A stretch of DNA of 64,000 nucleotides from Candidatus Saccharimonadota bacterium (lineage in GTDB: Bacteria; Patescibacteriota; Saccharimonadia; Saccharimonadales; Saccharimonadaceae). Of this stretch, positions 45,496-56,445 are shown piece by piece (position 1 is the stretch's first letter; each line of letters opens with the position of its first letter). Below the pieces are notes generated by a model, which searched no databases, was not told where the DNA came from, and worked only from the letters and a program-made list of their open reading frames with translations. A program made the position numbers and the translations under genes. The stretch spans positions 1 to 64,000 of the forward strand of contig WQWN01000001.1 in the NCBI GenBank assembly GCA_009785325.1, given 5' to 3'.

Positions 45496-45801
45496 TTAGT
45501 GGGACTCTATTATTTCGTAGAGGCGGGATTTGCAGGTAGGGAGGTTTATGTGGGCGTAGAATGCCTGGGCGGTTTCGGTGGGTGGGGTTTGGTCAGATTC
45601 GGCGGCTTCTGCGTGAGCTAGGGATTCCCATGTGACCAGATCAGCGTAAGTACCGTCTTCTTGTCTGAGGACCTGCCAAGAAACGAAGCCGGGTTTTTTA
45701 GAGAGGACTTCGTTATGGCATTTTTTGGAAGCAGCGAGAAAGCCTTGCTCGGACGAGTCTTTTTTGAGTTTGTATGAGATTAGCCAGATTGCTTTTGTCA
45801 T
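45496..45801 (-). CDS. Antibiotic-biosynthesis-monooxygenase-like small protein
   Basis: The 101-residue product looks like a dimeric alpha/beta-barrel protein: AIWLISYKLKKDSSEQGFLAASKKCHNEVLSKKPGFVSWQVLRQEDGTYADLVTWESLAHAEAA. Members bind small ligands or act as monooxygenases; none can be assigned here. It converges with the DUF2797 gene (3 nt apart), and its 5' end lies beside the dnaX promoter. AAAAGGAG precedes the ATG. Confidence 0.7.
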   Translation of the reverse strand: MTKAIWLISYKLKKDSSEQGFLAASKKCHNEVLSKKPGFVSWQVLRQEDGTYADLVTWESLAHAEAAESDQTPPTETAQAFYAHINLPTCKSRLYEIIESH

Positions 45802-45839
45802 TTGATGCTCCTTTTGAATAATTTTAGCATGTTTGGTGA

Positions 45840-45845
45840 TAGAAT
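45840..45845 (+). promoter_or_regulatory. Leaderless promoter -10 for dnaX
   Basis: TAGAAT preceded by TGA; the dnaX ATG (45853) lies 7 nt after it. Confidence 0.55.
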
Positions 45846-45852
45846 AAGTGGT

Positions 45853-47322
45853 ATGGGAAAAGCATTGTATCGGAAATACCGAAGCAAGAGTTTAGGTGAG
45901 GTCGTCGGACAAGAGCATGTGACTGAGATTTTGGCAGCGGCGCTGAAGCAAGGGCGAGTGGGTCATGCGTATTTATTTACGGGACCGCGAGGTGTCGGAA
46001 AGACTAGTGTGGCACGGATTTTAGCGCATGAAATCGGTGGGGTCGAATACACAGAAGAAGAGGCGACACACCTAGATATTATCGAGATCGATGCAGCGAG
46101 TAACAACAGTGTGGATGACGTACGAAACTTACGAGAGAGAGTAGCGATCGCGCCGACGAGTTGCAAAAAGAAGATCTATATTATCGACGAGGTACATATG
46201 TTAAGTAAACCGGCATTTAATGCACTTCTGAAGACGCTAGAAGAACCACCTGAGCATGTAGTATTTATAATGGCGACGACGGATGCACATAAACTACCTG
46301 CAACGATCGTGAGCAGAAGTCAACAGTTTGTATTTAGACTAGCTTCTCAAGAGGATATAGTAAAGCACTTGAGGTTTATTGCAGGCGAGGAGGGGATTTT
46401 GATTTCGGATGAGGCGCTGGAATTGATTGCGAGAAAAGGTGGCGGAAGTTTTAGAGACTCAATCAGTTTACTAGATCAAATTGCAAGTGTGGGTGGTGAG
46501 GAGGAGGTCTCGCGGGAAATGATAGAGCGTGCGCTAGGACTGGCGGCGGATGATGTGGTCTTGGAATTGATTAGTGAGTATCGGACAGGAGACGTAAAAA
46601 AGGTGGTGCGAAAATTAAAAGAACTAGGCGACACGGGTGTTAAGCCAGAGGTGGTGGCGGAGCAGATAATACAAGTAGTTTTAGGGCAGGCGGGAGAAAA
46701 ACCAGAATTACTAAGTTTGGCGGATAAATTAGTAGAGGTAGCGCGATCGAGTTATCCAGAAGTGAAGCTGTTGACTATCTTGACAGAGAAGGCGCAGGGT
46801 GACGAGTATAAAGTAGTAGCGGCAGTCGCAGAAGATGTGAAGACCGACCTGATCGAAGTACCTGTGACGCGAAGCAGTACCGGGAAACCTGTTGAGCTTG
46901 TGAAGACAACAAGAGAGGATAAATGTATAGCAGGACACAAACCAGAGGCGGCGGATATTAAGTCTGAAAAAGTTACAAAAAAAACGAAGAAAAAAGTTCG
47001 CCAAGAAGATTTAAAGAAGTTTGACTGGCAGGAGGTTTTGGCGGAAGTGAAAGGTAGGCATATGTCATTTTACTCACTATTAAGCAAGTGTGAGATAGCG
47101 ACTACAGATGAAAAGTTAGTGATTTATGCAAAATCGAAGTTTTATCGTGACAGACTGGACTGCGCGAAATGTAAGCAGATTCTACATGAAGAATTAGAGA
47201 AGACACATGCAGGAGGATTGACGCTGGAGATTTTGGCCGAAGGAAAACCAGTGAGTGAGGGTGTAGCTGCGGATATAGCTGTTATAATGGGGGGAGGAGA
47301 AGAGGTGAAAATTAATGAGTGA
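45853..47322 (+). CDS. dnaX: DNA polymerase III gamma/tau subunit, lacking the zinc module
   Basis: The 489-residue DnaX has YRKYRSKSLGEVVGQEH, Walker A GPRGVGKTS (44-52), DAASNNSVDDVRNL, IYIIDEVHMLSKPAFNALLKTLEEPP and SRSQQF. Between Walker A and DAAS, typical DnaX carries a four-Cys zinc module; here that stretch (HEIGGVEYTEEEATHLD) has no cysteine and is shorter. The C-terminal region is Lys-rich, then folded. It loads the sliding clamp. The promoter fixes ATG 45853; earlier in-frame ATGs lie upstream of it. It overlaps dnaB by 8 nt. Confidence 0.95.
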   Translation: MGKALYRKYRSKSLGEVVGQEHVTEILAAALKQGRVGHAYLFTGPRGVGKTSVARILAHEIGGVEYTEEEATHLDIIEIDAASNNSVDDVRNLRERVAIAPTSCKKKIYIIDEVHMLSKPAFNALLKTLEEPPEHVVFIMATTDAHKLPATIVSRSQQFVFRLASQEDIVKHLRFIAGEEGILISDEALELIARKGGGSFRDSISLLDQIASVGGEEEVSREMIERALGLAADDVVLELISEYRTGDVKKVVRKLKELGDTGVKPEVVAEQIIQVVLGQAGEKPELLSLADKLVEVARSSYPEVKLLTILTEKAQGDEYKVVAAVAEDVKTDLIEVPVTRSSTGKPVELVKTTREDKCIAGHKPEAADIKSEKVTKKTKKKVRQEDLKKFDWQEVLAEVKGRHMSFYSLLSKCEIATTDEKLVIYAKSKFYRDRLDCAKCKQILHEELEKTHAGGLTLEILAEGKPVSEGVAADIAVIMGGGEEVKINE

Positions 47323-48661
47323 GAAAACTGACGCAAGCGGTAAAGTGCCGCCACAGAATCTAGATGCAGAGAAAAGTTTACTCGGAGCGATTTTAATTGA
47401 CGAGGCAGTATTGCCCGATATTACAGAAATTGTGAAGGTAAAAGATTTTTATGATAAGCGTCATGAGCTGATCTATGCGGCGATGATGAGACTATACGAA
47501 ACACATAAACCTGTGGATCTACTAACACTGACTGATAGTCTGAAGAAGAAAAAAGAACTCGATAAAGTGGGCGGCTCGACATACCTAGCGGAGCTGACGA
47601 ACTATGTACCAACGAGTGCAAACTCTAAAGCTTACGCGGATATCGTAGCGAAATGTGCAGTGCGAAGGAGGCTGATCCGGGCGAGCGCAGATATCGCAGA
47701 GTTGAGTTACGATGAAGATGGGGAAATTACAGAGCTACTGGGGCGAGCAGAAGCAGAGTTATTCAGTGTATCTGACGCAACCCTGAAGAATGACCTCGTG
47801 AGTATGGAGTCGATTTTGACGGAGAGTTTTGATAGGCTGGAGGAATTACACAAAAACAAGGGGGCGCTGCGTGGAGTGAAGACTGGGTATCGCGATCTAG
47901 ATAATAAGACGGCAGGACTACAGAAATCTGATTTGATCATTTTGGCGGCGCGACCTGCGATGGGTAAAACAACTTTAGTGACAAACTTGGCGTACAATAT
48001 AGCGACGATCAATCACAAGTCTGTGTTGTTTTTCAGCCTAGAGATGAGTAAGGAACAACTGGTAGATAGGATGTTGGCGGATGTGTCTGGGGTGGATAGT
48101 TGGAATATCAGGACGGGGAATTTGGGAGATGAAGATTTTAGTAAGATCAGTGAAGCGATGGGAGAGTTGGCAGAGGCGCCGATCTATATAGATGATACGC
48201 CAGGAATGACAGTGATGGAAATGAGGACGAAAGCTAGGAGGGCGGCGCACGATTCGGACTTAGGACTAGTGATTATTGATTATTTGCAGTTGATGCAAGG
48301 AAGTGGACGGAGCGATGGAAATCGCGTGCAGGAAGTGAGTGAGATTTCGCGTGGATTGAAGCTGATTGCGAGGGAATTGAATGTGCCAGTAATCGCCTTG
48401 TCGCAGTTGAGTAGGTCGGTGGAGTCGAGGTCGCCGCAGATTCCGCAATTGGCGGATCTCCGCGAGTCGGGATCTATCGAACAGGATGCAGATATTGTGA
48501 TGTTTATCTATCGGGAGGCTTATTATAATCCGGATACAGATCGGCAGAATATTACTGACTTGATTATCGCGAAACATCGTAATGGACCTACAGGAAAAAT
48601 AGAACTGTATTTCCATCCGGAGCGGCTGAGGTTTATGTCACTAGACAAGCAAGGGCATTAG
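47315..48661 (+). CDS. dnaB: Replicative DNA helicase
   Basis: The 448-residue DnaB has the N-terminal helical domain (VPPQNLDAEKSLLGAILIDE) and a RecA-like C-terminal domain with AARPAMGKTTLVTNLAYN (Walker A), FFSLEMSKEQLVDRML, VIIDYLQLMQG (Walker B), ALSQLSRSVESR and DLRESGSIEQDADIVMFIYR. It unwinds DNA at the fork as a hexamer. Length is normal. It is cotranscribed with dnaX, so a clamp loader and the helicase are produced together. The DHH gene begins 2 nt after its stop. Confidence 0.97.
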   Translation: MSEKTDASGKVPPQNLDAEKSLLGAILIDEAVLPDITEIVKVKDFYDKRHELIYAAMMRLYETHKPVDLLTLTDSLKKKKELDKVGGSTYLAELTNYVPTSANSKAYADIVAKCAVRRRLIRASADIAELSYDEDGEITELLGRAEAELFSVSDATLKNDLVSMESILTESFDRLEELHKNKGALRGVKTGYRDLDNKTAGLQKSDLIILAARPAMGKTTLVTNLAYNIATINHKSVLFFSLEMSKEQLVDRMLADVSGVDSWNIRTGNLGDEDFSKISEAMGELAEAPIYIDDTPGMTVMEMRTKARRAAHDSDLGLVIIDYLQLMQGSGRSDGNRVQEVSEISRGLKLIARELNVPVIALSQLSRSVESRSPQIPQLADLRESGSIEQDADIVMFIYREAYYNPDTDRQNITDLIIAKHRNGPTGKIELYFHPERLRFMSLDKQGH

Positions 48662-48663
48662 GT

Positions 48664-49662
48664 ATGTACGATAAATTGCGCGAAATGGTGGATAGTGCGG
48701 AGAAGATTTTGGTGGTGCAGGCGGAGAATCCTGATGGGGATTCACTGGGGTCGGCGTTGGCGCTGGAGGAGGTTTTAGGGGATTTAGGGAAGGAAGTTCA
48801 TTTGTATTGTCCGGTGGATATACCGAAGTATTTGAGGTATATGGAGGGGTGGAGTCGAGTCTCGTCGGATTTTTACTTTAAGGCGGATTTGGTGGTGATC
48901 GTAGATACGGCGGCGGACGTTTTGTTGTCGAAGTTAATGGATGATGCGGCGATTCGGAATGTTTTGGAGACGAGGTCGGTTTTGGTGATTGATCATCATA
49001 TGGATGCGGAGCCGGATTTGAAATTTGAGGCGGAGATTATTTTAGAGGAGGCAGTGGCGACTTGCGAGTTGTTATTTAGGATATTTAAAGACCTGAAGTG
49101 GGCGGTGAATGCGGAGGCGGCGAGGTGTTTGTTTGCGGGGATCATGTCAGATACGCTAGGACTGGCGTCGCAGAATGTAACGAGCGAGACGTACCGAGTA
49201 AGTGCGGAGTTGATAGATCTGGGGGCGAATGTAGTGGAGTTGGAGGAGGCGAGGCGGGCGTTGATGAAGAAATCGCGGGAGATTCTCGCGTACAAGGGGA
49301 AGTTGATTGAGAGGGTGGAGTATTTTTTGGATGGGAAGTTGGCGGTGGTGCATATTCCGTGGGAGGAGATACGGGAGTATAGCGATCAATATAATCCGAA
49401 CGTTTTAATACAGGAGGAGTTGAGACTAGTGGAGGGAGTGGAGGTGTCGGTGGCGATAAAGACTTATCCGGATGGGAAGTTGACAGGGAAAGTGCGGAGT
49501 GAGGCACCGGTGGCGGGGATGATTGCGGGGTATTTTGGGGGTGGAGGGCATGAGAGGGCTAGTGGGTTTCGGGTTTATGATATGGGATATGAGGAGGTTT
49601 TGCGGGATTTGGTGAGAGTGGTGGGGGAGGCGCTGGAAAATAGAGATTCCGAAAACGCTTAA
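48664..49662 (+). CDS. DHH/DHHA1 phosphoesterase (NrnA-like)
   Basis: The 332-residue product has the DHH motifs QAENPDGDSLGSALALEE, VVIVDTAAD and VIDHHMDAEP in the first 125 residues, and a DHHA1 C-terminal domain ending GYFGGGGHERASGFRV. It probably degrades nanoRNAs, pAp or cyclic dinucleotide products with Mn2+. It starts 2 nt after dnaB. The + strand is extremely G-rich here (runs of GGGG), typical of the window's leading-strand bias. Confidence 0.88.
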   Translation: MYDKLREMVDSAEKILVVQAENPDGDSLGSALALEEVLGDLGKEVHLYCPVDIPKYLRYMEGWSRVSSDFYFKADLVVIVDTAADVLLSKLMDDAAIRNVLETRSVLVIDHHMDAEPDLKFEAEIILEEAVATCELLFRIFKDLKWAVNAEAARCLFAGIMSDTLGLASQNVTSETYRVSAELIDLGANVVELEEARRALMKKSREILAYKGKLIERVEYFLDGKLAVVHIPWEEIREYSDQYNPNVLIQEELRLVEGVEVSVAIKTYPDGKLTGKVRSEAPVAGMIAGYFGGGGHERASGFRVYDMGYEEVLRDLVRVVGEALENRDSENA

Positions 49663-49676
49663 CTCTACAGCTGTGA

Positions 49677-49682
49677 TAGAAT
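49677..49682 (+). promoter_or_regulatory. Leaderless promoter -10 for cysS
   Basis: TAGAAT preceded by TGA; the cysS ATG at 49690 is 7 nt past it. Confidence 0.55.
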
Positions 49683-49689
49683 GTAGATT

Positions 49690-51129
49690 ATGAAGCTATA
49701 TAACACACCTGAGAGAAAAGTAGTTGATTTTGAGCCGATCGAAAAGGGTCACGTAAAGATCTACACTTGTGGACCGACGGTTTATAGTTATCAGCATATC
49801 GGGAATTATACGGCGTATATATACTGGGATATTTTAGTGCGGACGCTGGAGCTACATGATTATCGAGTGAGGCGGGTTTTAAATATGACAGATGTAGGCC
49901 ACCTAGTTTCTGACGAAGACGAGGGGGAGGATAAGATGGAGAAGGGGGCGAGATTGTCGGAGAAGACTGTTTGGGAGGTGGCAGAGTATTATTCGGCTGA
50001 CTTTTTGAAGAATTTCCGAAAGCTGGGGTTACTGGAGCCGACGGTAATTGCGCGAGCGACGGATTACATAGAGGAGAATTTGGAAATGGTAGCAACTCTG
50101 AAAGAGAAAGGGTTTGCGTATCAGATCGATGATGGGATTTATTTCGACACGAGCAAGTTTGCGCGATATGCAGATTTTGCGAAACTGGATTTAGAGAATC
50201 TACGAGCGGGGGCAAGGGTGGAATTTAATGAGATGAAACGAAATGTGACGGATTTTGCGCTATGGAAGTTTGTGCGTCCTGGTGAAAAACATGATATGCA
50301 GTGGGAAACGCCAGTCGAACTACTGGATGGCGATGAGGTAATTATGGGATACCCAGGGTGGGCGATCGAATGTTCGGCAATAATCAAAAAAGAACTTGGT
50401 GACACTATTGATATACATACAGGAGGGATTGATCATATACCAGTGCATCACACGAACGAGATCGCGCAGAGTGAATCAGCGAATGGCGTGAAGTTTTCGA
50501 ACTACTGGTTGCATTGTGATTTTATTACGGTAGACGGACAGAAGATCAGTAAGAGTCTAGGGAATATCTACACGCTGGATGACCTGAATCGTAAGAAGTT
50601 TTCACACGAAGATTTTAAAATGTGGGTTTTACAGGGGCATTATCAGTCGGAACGAAACTTTAGTTTTGAAAATCTAGAGGCGGCAAAGAATCGGTTGCGC
50701 TCATGGAAAAATGCGGCGGCGCTGCGACATCAAATTAACGATACTGTAGTACGTGATACGGATAAGAATTCAGAACTAATGACAGTACCGCGAATGATTA
50801 CAGGAGCGCTGAGCGATAATCTCAATACACCATTAGCGCTCGCGATGATTGATGGAGTGTTTACGAAACTAGAGAGCTCGAATCTAGAGAATGTAAGTAA
50901 GAAGTCGCTAGTAGGGTTTTTGGAGTTCGTAGAGAGAGCGCTAGGCGTTGATTTGATCGAAACAACGCCAGATATCGATGAAGACTTAAAACGGAAGATC
51001 CTAGCACGAGAGCGTGCAAGGACAGAAAAGAATTTCAAAGAAGCAGACCGGTTAAGGGAAGAGATTGAGGCGGAAGGAATAGTGCTTCGAGATGCATTAA
51101 ACCGAACTCTCTGGGAGTATGGCAGCTAG
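49690..51129 (+). CDS. cysS: Cysteine-tRNA ligase
   Basis: The 479-residue class I synthetase has KIYTCGPTVYSYQHIGNY (HIGH-type and first zinc Cys), GWAIECSAI and HTGGIDHIPVHHTNE (remaining zinc ligands), and KISKSLGN (KMSKS). The end EADRLREEIEAEGIVLRD is a typical CysRS C-terminus. Length is normal. The mRNA seems leaderless. Its stop codon shares the palindrome CTAG (51126-51129) with the stop of the convergent perM gene, with no terminator between. Confidence 0.97.
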   Translation: MKLYNTPERKVVDFEPIEKGHVKIYTCGPTVYSYQHIGNYTAYIYWDILVRTLELHDYRVRRVLNMTDVGHLVSDEDEGEDKMEKGARLSEKTVWEVAEYYSADFLKNFRKLGLLEPTVIARATDYIEENLEMVATLKEKGFAYQIDDGIYFDTSKFARYADFAKLDLENLRAGARVEFNEMKRNVTDFALWKFVRPGEKHDMQWETPVELLDGDEVIMGYPGWAIECSAIIKKELGDTIDIHTGGIDHIPVHHTNEIAQSESANGVKFSNYWLHCDFITVDGQKISKSLGNIYTLDDLNRKKFSHEDFKMWVLQGHYQSERNFSFENLEAAKNRLRSWKNAAALRHQINDTVVRDTDKNSELMTVPRMITGALSDNLNTPLALAMIDGVFTKLESSNLENVSKKSLVGFLEFVERALGVDLIETTPDIDEDLKRKILARERARTEKNFKEADRLREEIEAEGIVLRDALNRTLWEYGS

Positions 51130-52253
51130 GAAGCTTTGACTGGAGCTTTGGCGGCGGGTTCTGGAGTAGGTTTTTTGGGTTTTTTAGGTGTGACAAATTC
51201 GTCAACGAGGACCTTTACGCAGCCTGCGAACGGTATAGCCATAATTGCGCCGATCAAACCAAACATATAGACACCAATCGTGACCGAAACAAGTACAGTA
51301 AGAACTGGCATTTGTGCAGTGCGCGATTGGATAGCAGGGAAAATGATATTGTTTTGGGTTTGCTGGTAGACAGTAAAGTAGACAACAAAGATAATTGCGG
51401 CAGGAATACTACTGAACGAGACCATGATTGCTGAGATAGCACCAGCAATAATAGTACCAAACATAGGGATAGGACTAAGAAGAGCAGCAATGAGAGCTAA
51501 TGGAATAACTAGTCCGATCGGAACACCGAACACGAAGCTAAAGACAAAGATAGCAATTGCTGTAAAAGATCCGTCAATAAGAGCGATGAGAAGTTGGTTG
51601 TTAACGAAGTTAGATATGACTTTTGCCATTTTGCGTGAAATAGCGCGAGCGCGAACAGCACGCTTATCGTCTGTACCGAGTTTATCCCAGAAGTTGTCGA
51701 GCATGCTCGGACCCTGAATCAACATAAGGAAAGTAATAACAATGACGAGAATTGTGGCGGTTGCGCCTGCGATAATTGAGCTAGCACCGCTCACTACGGT
51801 AGATCCGATGTTCTGGGCGAAGTGAGCGGAAGATTGTTGAAGAGAAGCAAGAACACTATCGAGAATTTCCTGGATTCCATACTGCTCGACGGAGGCACTG
51901 AAGTAACTAAGGTCAGAGATAACATAGCCGAGCGAAACCGAAGCTGTCTGAATGAAGTCAGCGACCTGACTAACGATAGGTGGTATGGCGACAACAATAA
52001 TAGAACCAATAATAGTCACGATTAAGATATATGCGATTGCAGTGGCAGGGGCGCGGTTGCGACCAGGAAAAAGACGAGAGATCCTACTAACAGCAGGATT
52101 TAACGCAATTGCGAGAAAGATAGAGAATCCGACAATAAACAAAGCTACGCGCGCACTGTAGAGAATTATACCTACAAGAATAAGGACAGCAGGAATCAGC
52201 CAGAATTTAATTAGGGTTTTGGTGCTAATGTCAATGGTACTGATTGATTTCAT
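51126..52253 (-). CDS. AI-2E family transporter (PerM-like)
   Basis: The 375-residue membrane protein has about seven or eight hydrophobic segments arranged as in PerM/AI-2E proteins: two pairs early (about 12-90), a long helical outside region (about 90-160), and PLALIAALLSPIPMFGTIIAGAISAIM plus IGAIMAIPFAGCVKVLVDEF late. Substrates in the family vary and this one is unassigned. An Ala/Pro/Lys-rich tail follows. TATAGT ends 7 nt before the ATG on the minus strand, inside the end of tgt. Confidence 0.85.
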   Translation of the reverse strand: MKSISTIDISTKTLIKFWLIPAVLILVGIILYSARVALFIVGFSIFLAIALNPAVSRISRLFPGRNRAPATAIAYILIVTIIGSIIVVAIPPIVSQVADFIQTASVSLGYVISDLSYFSASVEQYGIQEILDSVLASLQQSSAHFAQNIGSTVVSGASSIIAGATATILVIVITFLMLIQGPSMLDNFWDKLGTDDKRAVRARAISRKMAKVISNFVNNQLLIALIDGSFTAIAIFVFSFVFGVPIGLVIPLALIAALLSPIPMFGTIIAGAISAIMVSFSSIPAAIIFVVYFTVYQQTQNNIIFPAIQSRTAQMPVLTVLVSVTIGVYMFGLIGAIMAIPFAGCVKVLVDEFVTPKKPKKPTPEPAAKAPVKAS

Positions 52254-52268
52254 GGATCTTACTATACA

Positions 52269-54125
<1,857 letters not shown>

Positions 54126-54186
54126 TATAAAATCTAGTACTAGTAGTAATATTTTGGTAAACTGAAACCAAATAACCAAGGAGAGC

Positions 54187-54759
54187 ATGGTGAAAGAGCA
54201 ATTCAACGACATACTGGAGAGGGACGAGAAAATCGTCAAAGTATTTAAGCCGAATAAGCGGAAATTTTGGACGTCGACGATGCTAGTGACTTTTATTTCT
54301 GTGATTTGGGCGTACTCTGCACTACTGGGAGCGACTCCCGAAGAGGGCGAGACTTTTGATTCGAGGCTGTTTTGGATATTGTTTGCGATCGCGACAGGAG
54401 TGGTTGTATTGACGTTTGTTTTGGTGAGGATTTTTGGTGGACTATATTACCAGAAGCGACTATATGGATATACAAATAAGCGAATTTTGGTGAGGAGTGG
54501 GATTATTGGAGTAGACTATAAGAGTCTGGAATTTCAACACTTAACGGCGACTGTAGTAAATGTCGGAGTCATCGATAAGATCGTGAGGCAAAATACTGGA
54601 TCAATTCGATTCGGCAGTCCGAGTTCGCCGATCGGCGGGTCAAGTACAGAAATGACAAACCCATATAATTTCGCACATATCGAAAAGCCGTACGACGTAA
54701 TGCGAGAGATTAAGGAATTTATCGACACGCAAGACAAGAAAGTGTCGAAGAAGAAATAG
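54187..54759 (+). CDS. Membrane protein with bacterial PH-like domain, copy 1
   Basis: The 190-residue product begins with a conserved cytoplasmic motif (FNDILERDEKIVKVFKPNKRKFW), has two membrane segments (about 32-52 and 66-90) and a YdbS/bPH2-like domain (RLYGYTNKRILVRSGIIGVDYKSLEFQHLTATVVNVGVIDKI). It ends in a PYDVMREIKEFID helix. It is a paralogue of the next gene. AAGGAGAG precedes the ATG. Function unknown; such proteins may scaffold or sense membranes. Confidence 0.8.
   Translation: MVKEQFNDILERDEKIVKVFKPNKRKFWTSTMLVTFISVIWAYSALLGATPEEGETFDSRLFWILFAIATGVVVLTFVLVRIFGGLYYQKRLYGYTNKRILVRSGIIGVDYKSLEFQHLTATVVNVGVIDKIVRQNTGSIRFGSPSSPIGGSSTEMTNPYNFAHIEKPYDVMREIKEFIDTQDKKVSKKK
54619..54643 (+). 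repeat. 25-nt direct repeat, copy 1
   Basis: Identical to 55227-55251. It encodes part of the conserved PSSPIGGS turn and includes the palindrome CGCCGATCGGCG. Confidence 0.8.
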
Positions 54760-54800
54760 TGTGACTTGGGGGCGGAAATTTAATAACGAGAGGGATAAAA

Positions 54801-55364
54801 ATGGCTGTGCAATTTGATGACATACTAGAGCGAGATGAGAAAATTATCCAAACCTGGAAGCCTGACAAGGTGAGGTTTTGGTTTTGGCACGTAGTGGGAT
54901 ATGTGGTAGATATGGCGATATTGATCTTTGTGATGATTGGTTTTGTGAAATGGGACTGGGAATGGAGTATTTTCAGGATAGATATCGCGGCGTGGATGAT
55001 CGCGGTGGTAGCGATAGTAGTATTGATTATAGAGATTGTTTTGAGGTCACTGAAATACAAGAATAGACTATATGGATACTCAAACAAGCGGATTTTAGTG
55101 AGGAGTGGGATGATCGGAATCGACTATAAGACGTTGGATTATAAACACTTAACAGCGACAGTTGTGAATGTCGGCGTGACCGATAAGTTGCTGAGGAGAA
55201 ATACCGGAGCGCTGAGGTTTGGAAGCCCGAGTTCGCCGATCGGCGGGTCAACAAGTTCGGACGAAACGAATCCGTATAACTTCCGGCATATCGTAGCTCC
55301 GTATGACGTGATGCGCGAAATTAAGGAATATATCGACGACCAGGAGAAAAAGGCGAAGAAGTAG
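54801..55364 (+). CDS. Membrane protein with bacterial PH-like domain, copy 2
   Basis: The 187-residue product repeats the architecture of copy 1: FDDILERDEKIIQTWKPDKVRFW, two membrane segments, then RLYGYSNKRILVRSGMIGIDYKTLDYKHLTATVVNVGVTDKL and PYDVMREIKEYID. The membrane segments are diverged while the PH-like part is nearly identical; 25 nt (54619-54643 and 55227-55251) are the same in DNA, including the palindrome CGCCGATCGGCG. GAGAGG precedes the ATG. Confidence 0.8.
   Translation: MAVQFDDILERDEKIIQTWKPDKVRFWFWHVVGYVVDMAILIFVMIGFVKWDWEWSIFRIDIAAWMIAVVAIVVLIIEIVLRSLKYKNRLYGYSNKRILVRSGMIGIDYKTLDYKHLTATVVNVGVTDKLLRRNTGALRFGSPSSPIGGSTSSDETNPYNFRHIVAPYDVMREIKEYIDDQEKKAKK
55227..55251 (+). 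repeat. 25-nt direct repeat, copy 2
   Basis: Second copy of the 25-nt identity shared by the tandem PH-domain genes. Confidence 0.8.
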
Positions 55365-55380
55365 CGATCCTTTTCGTATT

Positions 55381-55412
55381 AAGTAGCGCCTCAACTCGAG
55401 GCGTTATTTAAT
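55381..55412. terminator. Hairpin between convergent genes
   Basis: CGCCTC (55387-55392) pairs with GAGGCG (55398-55403) around AACTC, followed by TTATTT. It overlaps the end of queA. Confidence 0.65.
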
Positions 55413-56420
55413 TAGCATGGAGTCGCCGTATGAGAGAAATTGGTACTGTTCGGCGATGGCATGGTCGTAGGCGGACTTGAGGTGGGGCCAGGTAGCGAAA
55501 GCGGCGGCGAGCATAAGAACGGTAGACCTAGGAGTGTGGAAGTTGGTGAGGAGGGCGTCGACGATCTGGAATTTGTGTCCCGGATATATGAAAATGTCGG
55601 CTTCGCCGAAAGGCTCTTTTGTGTTGGCAAAATGCTCGAGAGTGCGACAGACGGTCGTGCCGAGAGCGATAACTTTGCCGCCCGATTTTTTTGTGGAATC
55701 AATGGCGGTGAGAGTGTCTGTGGGAACATTGTAATGCTCGGAATGCATCTCGTGGTCTTCGACGCGGTCGGTGCGGATAGGAAGGAAAGTGCCGAGGCCG
55801 ACATGGAGAGTGAGGTATTTTATCTGGACGCCTTTTTCGCGCAGACGAGCGAGAAGGTCGTCAGTCATATTGAGACTGGCGGTAGGAGCGGCAGCGGAGC
55901 CTTGTTTATTATTATCGGCGAAGACTGTCTGGTAGCGGTCGATGTCGGTTTCGTCAGCGTCGCGATTCATATATAGAGGAAGTGGGACAGTGCCGAATTC
56001 GTCGGCCAACTGAAGTAAGTTGGTTTTGCTGGAAACTATAGCGAGACCATCGCCGAGAATATCGTCGACAGCGAGTTCGTGTTGGTCTAGTACGAGAATG
56101 TCGCTTGTTTTTAGTCTGCCACGGTAGAGGATTTTATGGCGATGCCAGTCGGTGTCGGCGTGATGTTCGAGAATGATGATCTCACGACGAGAACCGCTGG
56201 ACTTTTTGATCGGGAAGAGTCGAGATTTGATGACTTTTGTGTCGTTGAGAATGATGAGGTCGCTAGGGTTTAGTAGATTGGCGAGGTCGGCGTATTTTCT
56301 GTCCTTTATTTCACCAGTTTGACGATCTAGGACGAGGAGGCGAGATTGACCGCGAATCTCGGGAGGGTGATTGGCGATGAGGTTTTCTGGGAGGTCGTAG
56401 TTGTATTCTGAAATTTTCAT
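55404..56420 (-). CDS. queA: S-adenosylmethionine:tRNA ribosyltransferase-isomerase
   Basis: The 338-residue QueA has MKISEYNYDLPENLIANHPPEIRGQSRLLVLD, DLIILNDTKVIKSRLF, the TLHVGLGTFLPI motif and DALLTNFHTPRSTVLMLAAAF. It builds the epoxycyclopentane ring on preQ1-tRNA after Tgt. The last step enzyme (QueG/QueH) is not seen here. ATG 56420 is fixed by TACAAT (56433-56428, TGC before it) 7 nt upstream: leaderless. The frame upstream is open but crosses the promoter. Confidence 0.95.
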   Translation of the reverse strand: MKISEYNYDLPENLIANHPPEIRGQSRLLVLDRQTGEIKDRKYADLANLLNPSDLIILNDTKVIKSRLFPIKKSSGSRREIIILEHHADTDWHRHKILYRGRLKTSDILVLDQHELAVDDILGDGLAIVSSKTNLLQLADEFGTVPLPLYMNRDADETDIDRYQTVFADNNKQGSAAAPTASLNMTDDLLARLREKGVQIKYLTLHVGLGTFLPIRTDRVEDHEMHSEHYNVPTDTLTAIDSTKKSGGKVIALGTTVCRTLEHFANTKEPFGEADIFIYPGHKFQIVDALLTNFHTPRSTVLMLAAAFATWPHLKSAYDHAIAEQYQFLSYGDSMLIK

Positions 56421-56445
56421 GCGACTAATTGTAGCATGCGGAGAG

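Noticed and set aside
54187-55364. Tandem PH genes as an assembly artefact
   Set aside because: The copies differ throughout the membrane segments and the intergenic sequence; only a 25-nt core is identical.
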